A stretch of DNA of 5,130 bases from Clostridiales bacterium (GTDB taxonomy: Bacteria > Bacillota > Clostridia > Oscillospirales > Butyricicoccaceae): contig SFJM01000075.1 of NCBI GenBank assembly GCA_004555915.1, forward strand, positions 1-5,130. The letters run 5' to 3'. The notes under the pieces are model-generated. The model searched no databases. It was not told where the DNA came from and saw only the letters and a list, made by a program, of their open reading frames with translations. A program made the position numbers and the translations under genes. Each line of letters begins with the position of its first letter. Position 1 is the first letter of the stretch. Positions 1-5,126 of the stretch are shown here, piece by piece.

Positions 1-120
1 GAGATAAACGTATTTATACTAGCTCTAGTATACCCGTTGCTGAAAGCCTTCATTCCAAGACGGATGATGTTCTGGTTTTATGGAAGTGCAGGCAGCATTT
101 CCCGATGCAGCTGCTGTCCA
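1..120 (-). other. Region after the chaperone with no recognised gene; possible partial ORF 53..1
   Basis: In related phages the tape measure gene begins soon after the chaperone's long form ends. Here the 120 bases to the window edge show no good ribosome binding site and no sequence I recognise as tape measure. One minus-strand frame is open from ATG 53 to the edge (MKAFSNGYTRASINTFI) and has no Shine-Dalgarno sequence before it. The same frame upstream is closed by TAA around 80-78. The frame following the chaperone stop stays open to a TAG near 26. The stretch could be a long intergenic leader, the edge of an insertion, or the start of an unrecognised gene. Confidence 0.3.
15..32. repeat. 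Short perfect inverted repeat TATACTAG-CT-CTAGTATA
   Basis: Two 8-base arms (15-22 and 25-32) are exact reverse complements separated by CT. The AT-rich arms could bind a dimeric protein or form a weak hairpin. No U tract follows on either side, so a terminator is unlikely. It may be chance at this length. Confidence 0.4.
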
Positions 121-662
121 TCAGAATCTATCGAATTCTTTCTGTCCTGCAATCACGATATTGCTATATTTCACACCGTCATTGCCTTTTTCCGTCCACA
201 TATCCATCACAATTCCGATCGTAAGAAGGTCAAGATCACGGATAGAAATGCCTATTTCTGTACAGCGCAGGAGAAATAGCGGTGTTGTCATTTCACGACT
301 GCTGCGGTTAAGTTTTTTTTAGACTGAACGTCCGTGATGAGGTTCGTACCCCAGAGTTCCAAAATCTCCGGCAGTACCTCGTAGATAGAGAACATCTCAA
401 ACTGTTCAAGCCAGTCATCGATATTATCCGGAATGCTATGATCTGCATGGAATGCCATGATATAAGCTACATTCTCGAAGATTTCCAAATCTTCAATCTC
501 AAAAGCCCCGCCTTCACTGGTCTTGCCCTGATAGGACTGTTCCAGTTTGGACAGATCTTTGAAAATATCCCGCTTGAATTTCATACGGTATAAACGGGGA
601 ATGGTAGCGGAAGAACGGAACACTACCTCCTTATCACCGACTTTGATAATTTTCTGAAGCAT
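121..662 (-). CDS. Tail assembly chaperone, -1 frameshift long form (lambda gpGT analogue)
   Basis: The zero frame from 662 carries A_AAA_AAC at 318-312. A -1 slip there re-reads C312 and continues for 63 codons: LNRSSREMTTPLFLLRC, then TEIGISIRDLDLLTIGIV, ending QKEFDRF before TGA at 123-121. The product would be about 185 residues from the 677 start or 180 from 662. The extension looks like real coding sequence: 'TTPLFLLRC..LGISIRDLDLLTIG' and an '-EFDRF' end are the pattern I know for the T part of Bacillota chaperones. In lambda-type tails a minority of ribosomes shift, and the long form links the chaperone to tail tube subunits. An ATG at 291 overlaps the frame-0 stop as ATGA, so the T part could alternatively be translated as a separate 56-residue protein. 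Frameshift efficiency cannot be read from sequence. Confidence 0.82.
288..662 (-). CDS. Tail assembly chaperone, short form (lambda gpG analogue)
   Basis: This 124-residue chaperone would bind the tape measure protein and recruit tail tube subunits during tail polymerisation. It has MLQKIIKVGDKEVVFRSSA at the start, a typical beta-strand opening with 'ATIPRLYRMKFKRD' after it. The helical, acidic middle (DNIDDWLEQFEMFSIYEVLP) is common to Bacillota siphophage gpG analogues. Identification also rests on position after the major tail protein and on the slippery site near the 3' end. ATG 662 is chosen because GGAGG (675-671) lies 8 nt upstream. The ATG at 677, which overlaps the previous stop, would add MEVQA, but the site would then lie inside the gene. 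The frame-0 stop TGA is at 290-288. Confidence 0.85.
   Translation of the reverse strand: MLQKIIKVGDKEVVFRSSATIPRLYRMKFKRDIFKDLSKLEQSYQGKTSEGGAFEIEDLEIFENVAYIMAFHADHSIPDNIDDWLEQFEMFSIYEVLPEILELWGTNLITDVQSKKNLTAAVVK
312..318 (-). other. Programmed -1 ribosomal frameshift site, A_AAA_AAC
   Basis: The heptamer is in the correct phase of the chaperone frame (AAA 320-318, AAA 317-315, AAC 314-312), seven codons before the zero-frame stop, and sits in a run of eight A's. Downstream RNA can form a small hairpin, GUCGU-GAA-AUGAC (300-288), about 11 nt after the site. This is weak and only a possible stimulator. I see no convincing Shine-Dalgarno-like stimulator just upstream. Confidence 0.82.
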
Positions 663-676
663 CGCTTGTACCTCCA

Positions 677-1258
677 TTAACCCTTGTCTTCTTCTACCGG
701 AGTATATACGGATTTGTACCAGTTCTGATACGTCTCTGCAGAAGTGGTATCTCCGGTACGGCTCTTGACCAGACCGTCCTCACGAGGATCGGCAGTGAGA
801 GACAGCTTTTCTGTACCCGGCTCAATGGTATCTTCCTTGGTCTCGGACTCAATGGAAGGACGGGACGCGGTACAGTTATACATCACATGACGGATGGCAC
901 GGACATCGCCGTCAAACTCAAAGAGCAGTGCGAATTTCACGCTCTCCACTTGATCGGATTTCTCCACAAGCACACCGTTGGAATCCAATGTCTCCTGCAG
1001 GATGTCGGTACGAAACCACTCAGGAATCAGCGCAATCTCCAATTCACCGGAATAGCCATTGTTGGCTACCGAGCGGAAATACACGATACCGTCTGCATAG
1101 AAAGGACTGGAATCCCCCTCGGCATCCAGGCTGATGCTGACAGCACCGGGAATTGCCTGTGGAGCGGCATAAGTATACTTGACAGCACCGTCCACAACGG
1201 ATTCCGTCAGCTTTGCCGCATGGACATTCTTCAGATTATATTTGACTTTATTACCCAT
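677..1258 (-). CDS. Major tail protein, phi13 family (tail tube subunit)
   Basis: This is the 193-residue subunit that polymerises into the tail tube through which DNA is ejected. It opens with GNKVKYNLKNVHAAKLT, the N-terminal pattern of the phi13-type major tail proteins. It continues with AIPGAVSISLDAEGDSSPFY (35-54) and YADGIVYFRSVANNGYSGEL (54-73), whose glycine and aromatic positions are typical. The central FALLFEFDGDVRAIRHVMYN (109-128) and a C-terminal region around EPGTEKLSLTADPR (146-159) are also characteristic. Length fits the family. ATG 1258 has GGAGG (1273-1269) at 10-nt spacing. The stop (TAA, 679-677) shares its last A with an ATG, and GGAGG follows immediately for the next gene. 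Its neighbours, the completion factor upstream and the frameshifting chaperone downstream, are the expected ones. Confidence 0.93.
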   Translation of the reverse strand: MGNKVKYNLKNVHAAKLTESVVDGAVKYTYAAPQAIPGAVSISLDAEGDSSPFYADGIVYFRSVANNGYSGELEIALIPEWFRTDILQETLDSNGVLVEKSDQVESVKFALLFEFDGDVRAIRHVMYNCTASRPSIESETKEDTIEPGTEKLSLTADPREDGLVKSRTGDTTSAETYQNWYKSVYTPVEEDKG

Positions 1259-1263
1259 AGCTG

Positions 1264-1581
1264 TTAAGCCTCCATTTCAAAAGAGTAAAGGACTTCATAC
1301 AGTTTTTCGCTCTCGATCCAGACCTCGGAGCGGTCATAAAAAATGCCATGCTTATCCAGCACAGCTTCCAACTGTCTCTCCACCGACAAGTCCTTGGTGT
1401 CGGTATAGAGTTCCATATGAACTTCGTTGATTTTGTAATAGACCCTGCCATCGGCAGAGAAGTTGTCCGAATCCGGCAGCAGATAGCAGATAAAAGGCGG
1501 TTCTGGAGCTTCACTCTCTGCAAAATGGTCATAGGCAAATGGGATACCTGTGGCCTTCAAAATCTCTAACAGCTTATCCAT
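1264..1581 (-). CDS. Prophage pi2 protein 38-like protein, probable tail completion / tail terminator
   Basis: A 105-residue protein between the gp10-like gene and the major tail protein, the usual place for a tail terminator or completion factor. The sequence resembles proteins annotated as 'prophage pi2 protein 38' in Bacillota prophages: PPFICYLLPDSDNFSADGRV (28-47), then VHMELYTDTKD (54-64), and ESEKLYEVLYSFEME (90-104). This alternating hydrophobic pattern suggests a compact alpha/beta fold of the lambda gpU / tail terminator kind. Function is inferred from position and that resemblance, not from catalytic motifs. ATG 1581 has GAGG (1595-1592) at 10-nt spacing and overlaps the preceding gene by 8 nt. 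Its last codons (ATG GAG GCT) supply the GGAGG site for the major tail protein. Confidence 0.72.
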   Translation of the reverse strand: MDKLLEILKATGIPFAYDHFAESEAPEPPFICYLLPDSDNFSADGRVYYKINEVHMELYTDTKDLSVERQLEAVLDKHGIFYDRSEVWIESEKLYEVLYSFEMEA

Positions 1582-1960
1582 TGCGAATACACCTCTCGAT
1601 TTCCTGTTCCAGCTGTTCTATGCCGGATTGTTCTGCCGCTGCAATATGCGGTCTTGCCGCCACTCGGCCGCCGCCGCGCTTGGCATGACCATGTTCCAGC
1701 AGATGGGCAAGCTGATAGCGGTTGCGAGAATACACTGTAATCTCCAGTTTATTGGCGGACTCCGCCGTATTCTTCGCAGCCCAGCTTTTCTCGTATGCAC
1801 CCGTTTTCACCGGCGCACCTGCCTGTATCTCTGATTTCACAGTCTTGGCGGCTTTCTGTACAGCGGTCTTTACACCATCTGCGGTCGTATCGGCATACGC
1901 ATTCAGTTCCTTCATGATGGCATCTGCCATGCCGTCAATGGATACCTTGGAACCTGCCAT
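1574..1960 (-). CDS. HK97 gp10-family head-tail / tail completion protein
   Basis: This 128-residue protein belongs to the gp10-like family, which takes part in the head-tail interface. Visible signatures are an N-terminal helix-rich part (10-45), then APVKTGAYEKSW (49-60), the family's 'P-V-x-T-G-x-L/Y-x-x-S' motif, and LAHLLEHGHAKRGGGRV followed by ARPHI (85-106), the second conserved block. The C-terminus is a charged helix. ATG 1960 (MAGSKV) has GAGG (1972-1969) at 8-nt spacing and lies just after the upstream TAA. An ATG at 1984, within the previous gene, would add eight residues (MRESEAVS) encoded by the previous gene's tail and is less likely. Its 3' end overlaps the next gene by 8 nt. 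Confidence 0.9.
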   Translation of the reverse strand: MAGSKVSIDGMADAIMKELNAYADTTADGVKTAVQKAAKTVKSEIQAGAPVKTGAYEKSWAAKNTAESANKLEITVYSRNRYQLAHLLEHGHAKRGGGRVAARPHIAAAEQSGIEQLEQEIERCIRNG

Positions 1961-1962
1961 AC

Positions 1963-2295
1963 TTACCGCCTCACTTTCTCGCACCAGAATTTCAGTGACT
2001 TCCGTTTGTTATTCTGATGGTCGATACCTGTGATGTTGTAAAGGCAGTCGTTCCAGAGAATGCGATATTCCGTTTCTGTAACAACCGCAGTCTCACGGCA
2101 CCACCGCACCGTAAAGGCACAGCGTCCGTTGCTGACAGTCTGTCCGGCCGTCTCATCCTCAGAACCACTCTCACCGTTTATGGTCGCATAGCAAGAAAAA
2201 TGATCCTCCCAGGCATTTCTGTGGTTTCCGATGGCATCCGTTATCACCGAGTTCTTCTGAAATATGATTCGGATATTCATAAGAGCAATATTCAT
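1963..2295 (-). CDS. Phage head-tail adaptor / head closure protein (SPP1 gp16-like family)
   Basis: A 110-residue protein of the head-tail joining family, which caps the connector and helps retain packaged DNA. The fold is mostly beta. The diagnostic part is the C-terminal half: EYRILWNDCLYNITGID (76-92) followed by a basic end KRKSLKFWCEKVRR. The N-terminus MNIRIIFQKN (6-15) is also typical. ATG 2295 overlaps the upstream TGA and has a strong AAGGAGGG site (2309-2302), so it is the likely start; an ATG at codon 6 lacks one. Four cysteines (residues 35, 59, 66 and 84, with a fifth at 105) are more than I would expect for this family, but I see no metal-binding spacing. Confidence 0.82.
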   Translation of the reverse strand: MNIALMNIRIIFQKNSVITDAIGNHRNAWEDHFSCYATINGESGSEDETAGQTVSNGRCAFTVRWCRETAVVTETEYRILWNDCLYNITGIDHQNNKRKSLKFWCEKVRR

Positions 2296-2567
2296 CAAAA
2301 TCCCTCCTTGCGGATGCCAAACAGCAGTGAACGGAGCGACAAAGTTAAATCATGATGGTCTGCATCCTCCCGATGCTCATACCAATACGCCACCGCATAC
2401 ATAATCGCAATCTTCGCCATAGGCTCTTTGGCAAAGTCCTCTGCGGAGAGTCTTGCTACACCTGCACACAGCGTTTCTGCCGAATTCATAGCATTTTCAA
2501 GGAATTCATCATCATCTTGGAAATCCACCCGCAGATACTGTTTCATCTCATCCAAAGATACAATCAT
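2295..2567 (-). CDS. Phage head-tail connector protein, gp6-like
   Basis: This small all-helical protein belongs to the HK97 gp6 / SPP1 gp15 type and forms a ring beneath the portal as the first part of the neck. Its 90 residues (from ATG 2567) show the family pattern. An N-terminal SLDEMKQYLRVDFQDDDEFL (4-23) is the typical first helix with a following acidic turn. AVAYWYEHRED (58-68) is the conserved aromatic helix, and the C-terminus SLRSLLFGIRKEGF (77-90) is also characteristic. ATG 2567 is preferred, with GAGG (2582-2579) 11 nt upstream. GTG codons at 2579 and 2576 could also initiate and would add four or three residues. The stop codon overlaps the next start (TGATG). Confidence 0.88.
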   Translation of the reverse strand: MIVSLDEMKQYLRVDFQDDDEFLENAMNSAETLCAGVARLSAEDFAKEPMAKIAIMYAVAYWYEHREDADHHDLTLSLRSLLFGIRKEGF

Positions 2568-2588
2568 ATCTATCACCACCTCGAATCA

Positions 2589-2616
2589 GGCACAGCCCTG
2601 TTATCAGAGCTGCGCC
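2589..2616 (-). other. Strong RNA hairpin between capsid and connector genes
   Basis: In the minus-strand RNA, GGCGCAGCUCUG (2616-2605) pairs over 12 bp with CAGGGCUGUGCC (2600-2589) around an AUAA loop. Two of the pairs are G.U, and the opposite-strand RNA would have A.C mismatches at the same two positions, so the fold suits the minus-strand transcript. The stem begins 8 nt after the capsid stop codon (2627-2625) and ends 6 nt before the GAGG upstream of the next gene. No U run follows, so it is not a canonical terminator. Plausible roles are stabilising the 3' end of the capsid mRNA, acting as an RNA-processing site, or lowering expression of downstream genes. Confidence 0.7.
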
Positions 2617-2624
2617 GTATAAAA

Positions 2625-3800
2625 TCAGTCAGCCTTGAGCTTCAGAATCTGAACTGCCTCCGGCAGAATCAGCTTGCCATCCACACGCTCCTTGGCCACA
2701 TAGCCAATCATGCCGTTGCCTGCGAACAGCTCGTTCAGCTGCTTGAAGGAACGAGTACCGCGGTCACCGATGTTGTAGTAGCTGTAATCACCAAATGCGA
2801 TAGCATTCTCAGGCGCATACGCAGAGGTATGAACAGCGTAGCCCAGCACCTTGTCCGGCTCACCCGCCTGATAGGACGGCTGCCAGATGTAGGCACCGTT
2901 GTTGTCCTTCAGCTTGCGGAGCTGTGCCAGCGTCTTATCATTCATGATAAAACTTGCGTTCTTACGGTACGGACGCTTGAGAGCATATACCAGGTCAAGC
3001 ATATCATCCGACTTGATAGCAGCGGAAAGCGTACCTGCTACCGTACCGCCGCCAGTCGCAGCGAAAAGACCGGTCGGCTTGCCGGAACCGTCACCATTGA
3101 GAAACGCATCCTCCTCGGCATTGGCGAGTGCCTTTCCAAACTCGGTAATGATATAGTTTTCCAGACCGAACGCATTGTCGTAGAGAAGCTCCTCTGTCAC
3201 CTTGATTGCAACATGGAGCTTGTGGGCATCCAGAAGGATCTGACTGAAGGTTGCATCACCAAAGGTGAGCGCACCGCCTTCCTCAATCCATGCCGCCGTA
3301 GGCTTGGTAGCTGCGATGTTGATCTTATGCTCACCGGAAGTCGTAATGATATGACCGAGGCTGCGCATGATGTTCTCTTCGGTAAGAACATCGATCAGTC
3401 TGCTGTCATACTCTTCCGGTACAAGGTAACCGCCGTCAGCATCCACGCCTTCCTGCAGGATATTGGAAACCTGCTTAAAGTTGCTGCGGAGTGCTTTCAG
3501 CATACCCTCGCGATATTCATCGGACGCACGACCCGTTTTCGGCTTTTCCTTGCCATCTGCGGTCATCGGCTTTGCCACGATAGGCGTATTCACAGGCTTG
3601 GAAAGCTCATTTTCCATCGCTTCCATCTGCTCCATACGCTCAATCTCGGCACTGTAATCCTTGATTTTCTTTTCCATGTCGGCATAGGCAGCGACATCCT
3701 CCGCAGAAAGCAGACCGTCCTTGTCACGCTTGCTCTCCACAAATGCCTTTGCTCCCTGCCATGCCTTGTTGCGTGCTTCACGAAGTTCATTGATCGTCAT
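2625..3800 (-). CDS. Major capsid protein, HK97 fold
   Basis: This is the shell subunit of the phage head. It has 391 residues, in the usual range for the family including an uncleaved arm. Residues 1-100 look like the delta (scaffold) domain: charged, helical and probably coiled coil around 35-66, followed by a Lys/Pro-rich linker (70-92). The mature domain begins near GGYLVPEE (123-130), the standard N-terminal signature. NGDGSGKPTGL (235-245) is a second hallmark, and GYVAKERVDGKLILPEA (366-382) is the typical C-terminal strand. Cleavage by the upstream protease probably falls between about 85 and 120, but the exact site cannot be read. ATG 3800 is preceded by GGAGG (3814-3810, 9-nt spacing). 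The site's last G's are in the AGG Arg codon just before the protease stop, so the two genes are probably translationally coupled. A strong hairpin follows the stop codon. Confidence 0.96.
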   Translation of the reverse strand: MTINELREARNKAWQGAKAFVESKRDKDGLLSAEDVAAYADMEKKIKDYSAEIERMEQMEAMENELSKPVNTPIVAKPMTADGKEKPKTGRASDEYREGMLKALRSNFKQVSNILQEGVDADGGYLVPEEYDSRLIDVLTEENIMRSLGHIITTSGEHKINIAATKPTAAWIEEGGALTFGDATFSQILLDAHKLHVAIKVTEELLYDNAFGLENYIITEFGKALANAEEDAFLNGDGSGKPTGLFAATGGGTVAGTLSAAIKSDDMLDLVYALKRPYRKNASFIMNDKTLAQLRKLKDNNGAYIWQPSYQAGEPDKVLGYAVHTSAYAPENAIAFGDYSYYNIGDRGTRSFKQLNELFAGNGMIGYVAKERVDGKLILPEAVQILKLKAD

Positions 3801-3806
3801 AATAAA

Positions 3807-4547
3807 TTACCTCCAGTTTTTGATTAAATTGAGCCGTTCCATCAGGGAATCGGCATTGGTCTTGGTTTCGGATTTCTGTTCGATTCTGCACTTGGCAGCA
3901 ATCTTATCCATGAGATGATTGGTGACAGCAGTGCGGGAATATACATTGCTGACCTGCGGCACTTCCACATCATCCGCTGTATTTCTCTGCATGATTTCAT
4001 CTGCAAATCCCATCTCCACAGCACTGTTTGCGTCCATCCAGGTTTCTGCATCCATAAGGTGCGAGAGCTTTGCCCGGCTCATGCCAGTTTTGATTTCATA
4101 GGCATTGATGATGGATTCTTTCACCTCATCAAGCATAGAAATAGCCTTCTGCATCTCTGAAGAGTCACCGAAGGCTACCGTTGCTGGATTATGAATCATG
4201 AGCATGGACACCGGGGATACCAGCACCTTTGTGCCTGCCATTGCAATGACGGATGCCGCCGATGCCGCAATGCCGTCAATCTTAACAGTCACATTTCCCT
4301 TGTAATCCATGAGCATATTGTAGATTTGTGCTGCCGCCACGCAGTCACCGCCGGGTGAATTGATCCAGACAGTAATGTCACCGCTGCCGCTGTTCAGCTC
4401 ATCCCTAAAAAGCTGCGGCGTTACATCATCGTCAAACCAGCTTTCCTCTGCGATGGTGCCGTTCAGAAACAGCGTTCTCTCCAGTGTCTGCTCCTGCGTC
4501 TTCTGATTCGTCACCGTCCTGTTTTTCCAGTTCCAGAACTTCTTCAT
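3807..4547 (-). CDS. Phage head maturation protease, ClpP-like (S14 family)
   Basis: This is a serine protease that works inside the assembling procapsid, cleaving the N-terminal scaffold arm off the capsid protein before expansion. The 246-residue protein has the ClpP fold signatures. ITVWINSPGGD (58-68) forms the oxyanion region. GIAASAAS (92-99) contains the likely nucleophile Ser96, and MLMIHNP (115-121) contains the likely catalytic His119. The third triad position falls in LMDAETWMDA, with D166 or E168 the candidate. Downstream SAVEMGFADEI matches the ClpP helix after the triad. I chose ATG 4547 (MKKFWNWK) because AAGGAG lies 10 nt upstream at 4563-4558; the ATG at 4577 has no such site. 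The N-terminal 38 codons overlap the portal gene in another frame. The stop codon abuts the capsid gene's ribosome binding site. Catalytic assignments are by motif, not by alignment. Confidence 0.93.
   Translation of the reverse strand: MKKFWNWKNRTVTNQKTQEQTLERTLFLNGTIAEESWFDDDVTPQLFRDELNSGSGDITVWINSPGGDCVAAAQIYNMLMDYKGNVTVKIDGIAASAASVIAMAGTKVLVSPVSMLMIHNPATVAFGDSSEMQKAISMLDEVKESIINAYEIKTGMSRAKLSHLMDAETWMDANSAVEMGFADEIMQRNTADDVEVPQVSNVYSRTAVTNHLMDKIAAKCRIEQKSETKTNADSLMERLNLIKNWR
3810..3814 (-). promoter_or_regulatory. Shine-Dalgarno of the capsid gene, inside the protease 3' end
   Basis: GGAGG lies 9 nt before the capsid ATG and is formed by the last two sense codons of the protease (TGG AGG) directly before its TAA. 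Ribosomes finishing the protease therefore end on the capsid gene's initiation site. Confidence 0.8.
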
Positions 4548-5031
4548 CGGAATTGTTCTCCTTCCCGCTGGCGGCAAAGATACCTGCGTCTGCCAGCTTA
4601 GTCATATTGCCGTTGATGAGATAAAGGTCACCGCCATCCTCGGCAGGGATGCGGTCAAGGTTCTCAAGCTCTCGGATGTCATTAGCGGACATCCAGCCGT
4701 TCTGTCTTGCAGTGGCATAGCCACTCATGCGGCTCTGATAATCGCCGCGGAGCAGACCGTCCACATTGAACTTGATGAAATACTGAGATTTGTCACTTGG
4801 AGAAATCAGCACCCTCGCCAATGACTGCTCCCATCGGACCAGCCAGGGTTCCAGAGTGTATTTCACAAATTCCAGTGACTGCTGCTCAATATTAGAAAAG
4901 CTCGACTTTTCGAGGTCACCGACCATGTGCGGCGGCACTCTGAAAATTCGAGCGATTTCGTTAATCTGAAATTTTCTTGTTTCCAGAAACTGTGCTTCGT
5001 TGGGACTGATGCTGATAGGAGTATATTTCAT
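4432..5031 (-). CDS. Phage portal protein, HK97 family, exon 2 (C-terminal ~199 residues)
   Basis: The portal is the dodecameric ring at the capsid vertex through which DNA is packaged and to which the neck attaches. The visible 199 residues hold the C-terminal part of an HK97-type portal: MKYTPISISPNEAQFLETRK at the start, then NEIARIFRVPPHMVGDL, the FSNIEQQSLEFVKYTLEPWL segment (about 45-64), and LENLDRIPAEDGGDLYLING near 123-141. The tail after about 160 is very acidic and ends in a basic RHHRRGK. Complete family members run to about 400-430 residues, so roughly half is missing. It is not lost to truncation within the gene but separated by the group II intron whose 3' end abuts M1. The ATG at 5031 has no Shine-Dalgarno sequence and is unlikely to be a real start; expression of full-length portal would need RNA splicing. 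The 3' end overlaps the protease gene by 116 nt in a different frame. Confidence 0.9.
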   Translation of the reverse strand: MKYTPISISPNEAQFLETRKFQINEIARIFRVPPHMVGDLEKSSFSNIEQQSLEFVKYTLEPWLVRWEQSLARVLISPSDKSQYFIKFNVDGLLRGDYQSRMSGYATARQNGWMSANDIRELENLDRIPAEDGGDLYLINGNMTKLADAGIFAASGKENNSDEEVLELEKQDGDESEDAGADTGENAVSERHHRRGKLV

Positions 5032-5033
5032 GT

Positions 5034-5091
5034 AGAGTAGGCAAGTGCCGCCTTGCACTGTTTCCAGTGTAGGTTTGCACAAGCCTCTCTC
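5034..5091 (-). ncRNA. Group II intron domain VI with bulged branch-point A
   Basis: After a short joiner, AGAG (5090-5087) pairs with CUCU (5037-5034). A5086 pairs with U5039 and GGC (5085-5083) with GCC (5042-5040). UU (5082-5081) faces UU (5044-5043) as an internal loop, and GUGC (5080-5077) pairs with GCAC (5048-5045). A5038 is left unpaired on the 3' strand, 7 nt from the intron end if the last base is C5032, which is the usual position of the lariat branch point. The apical part carries an extra perfect 5-bp hairpin CACUG-GAAA-CAGUG (5069-5056). The pairing is seen in the sequence; the branch-point role is from the family. Confidence 0.85.
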
Positions 5092-5092
5092 C

Positions 5093-5126
5093 AAACCGTG
5101 CTTACACCTCTCGATGTACACGGCTT
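5093..5126 (-). ncRNA. Group II intron domain V (catalytic hairpin)
   Basis: The minus-strand RNA folds into exactly 34 nt. The lower stem AAGCCGUG (5126-5119) pairs with CACGGUUU (5100-5093). The catalytic AGC triad is at 5125-5123, with the characteristic G.U wobble at G5124.U5095. The upper stem UACAUC (5118-5113) pairs with GGUGUA (5108-5103), including one U.G pair, and is capped by a GAGA (GNRA) tetraloop at 5112-5109. The two-nucleotide bulge AG (5102-5101) sits between the stems on the 3' side, where group II introns bind catalytic metal. Length, triad, bulge and tetraloop all match the family consensus, so the active-site element looks intact. Confidence 0.93.

Noticed and set aside
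37..322. Two overlapping 80-codon plus-strand frames at the left end
   Set aside because: They lie opposite the chaperone's frameshift extension, which has family-like sequence. Neither plus-strand product resembles a known protein or has a ribosome binding site.
663..677. ATG at 677 as start of the tail chaperone
   Set aside because: The GGAGG at 675-671 lies downstream of this ATG but at ideal distance from the ATG at 662, so the later start is preferred.
887..1267. 126-codon plus-strand frame opposite the major tail protein
   Set aside because: It is a shadow of the phi13-type tail protein gene, with no initiation signal or recognisable domain.
2589..2616. Rho-independent terminator after the capsid gene
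   Set aside because: The stem is strong but no run of U follows on either strand, and cotranscribed neck genes start a few bases later.
2352..3827. 491-codon open frame on the plus strand antisense to the capsid gene
   Set aside because: It lies entirely opposite convincing capsid, connector and protease genes. Its translation is His/Arg/Cys/Leu-rich without domains, and it has no supporting ribosome binding site. It is a codon-usage shadow of the capsid gene.
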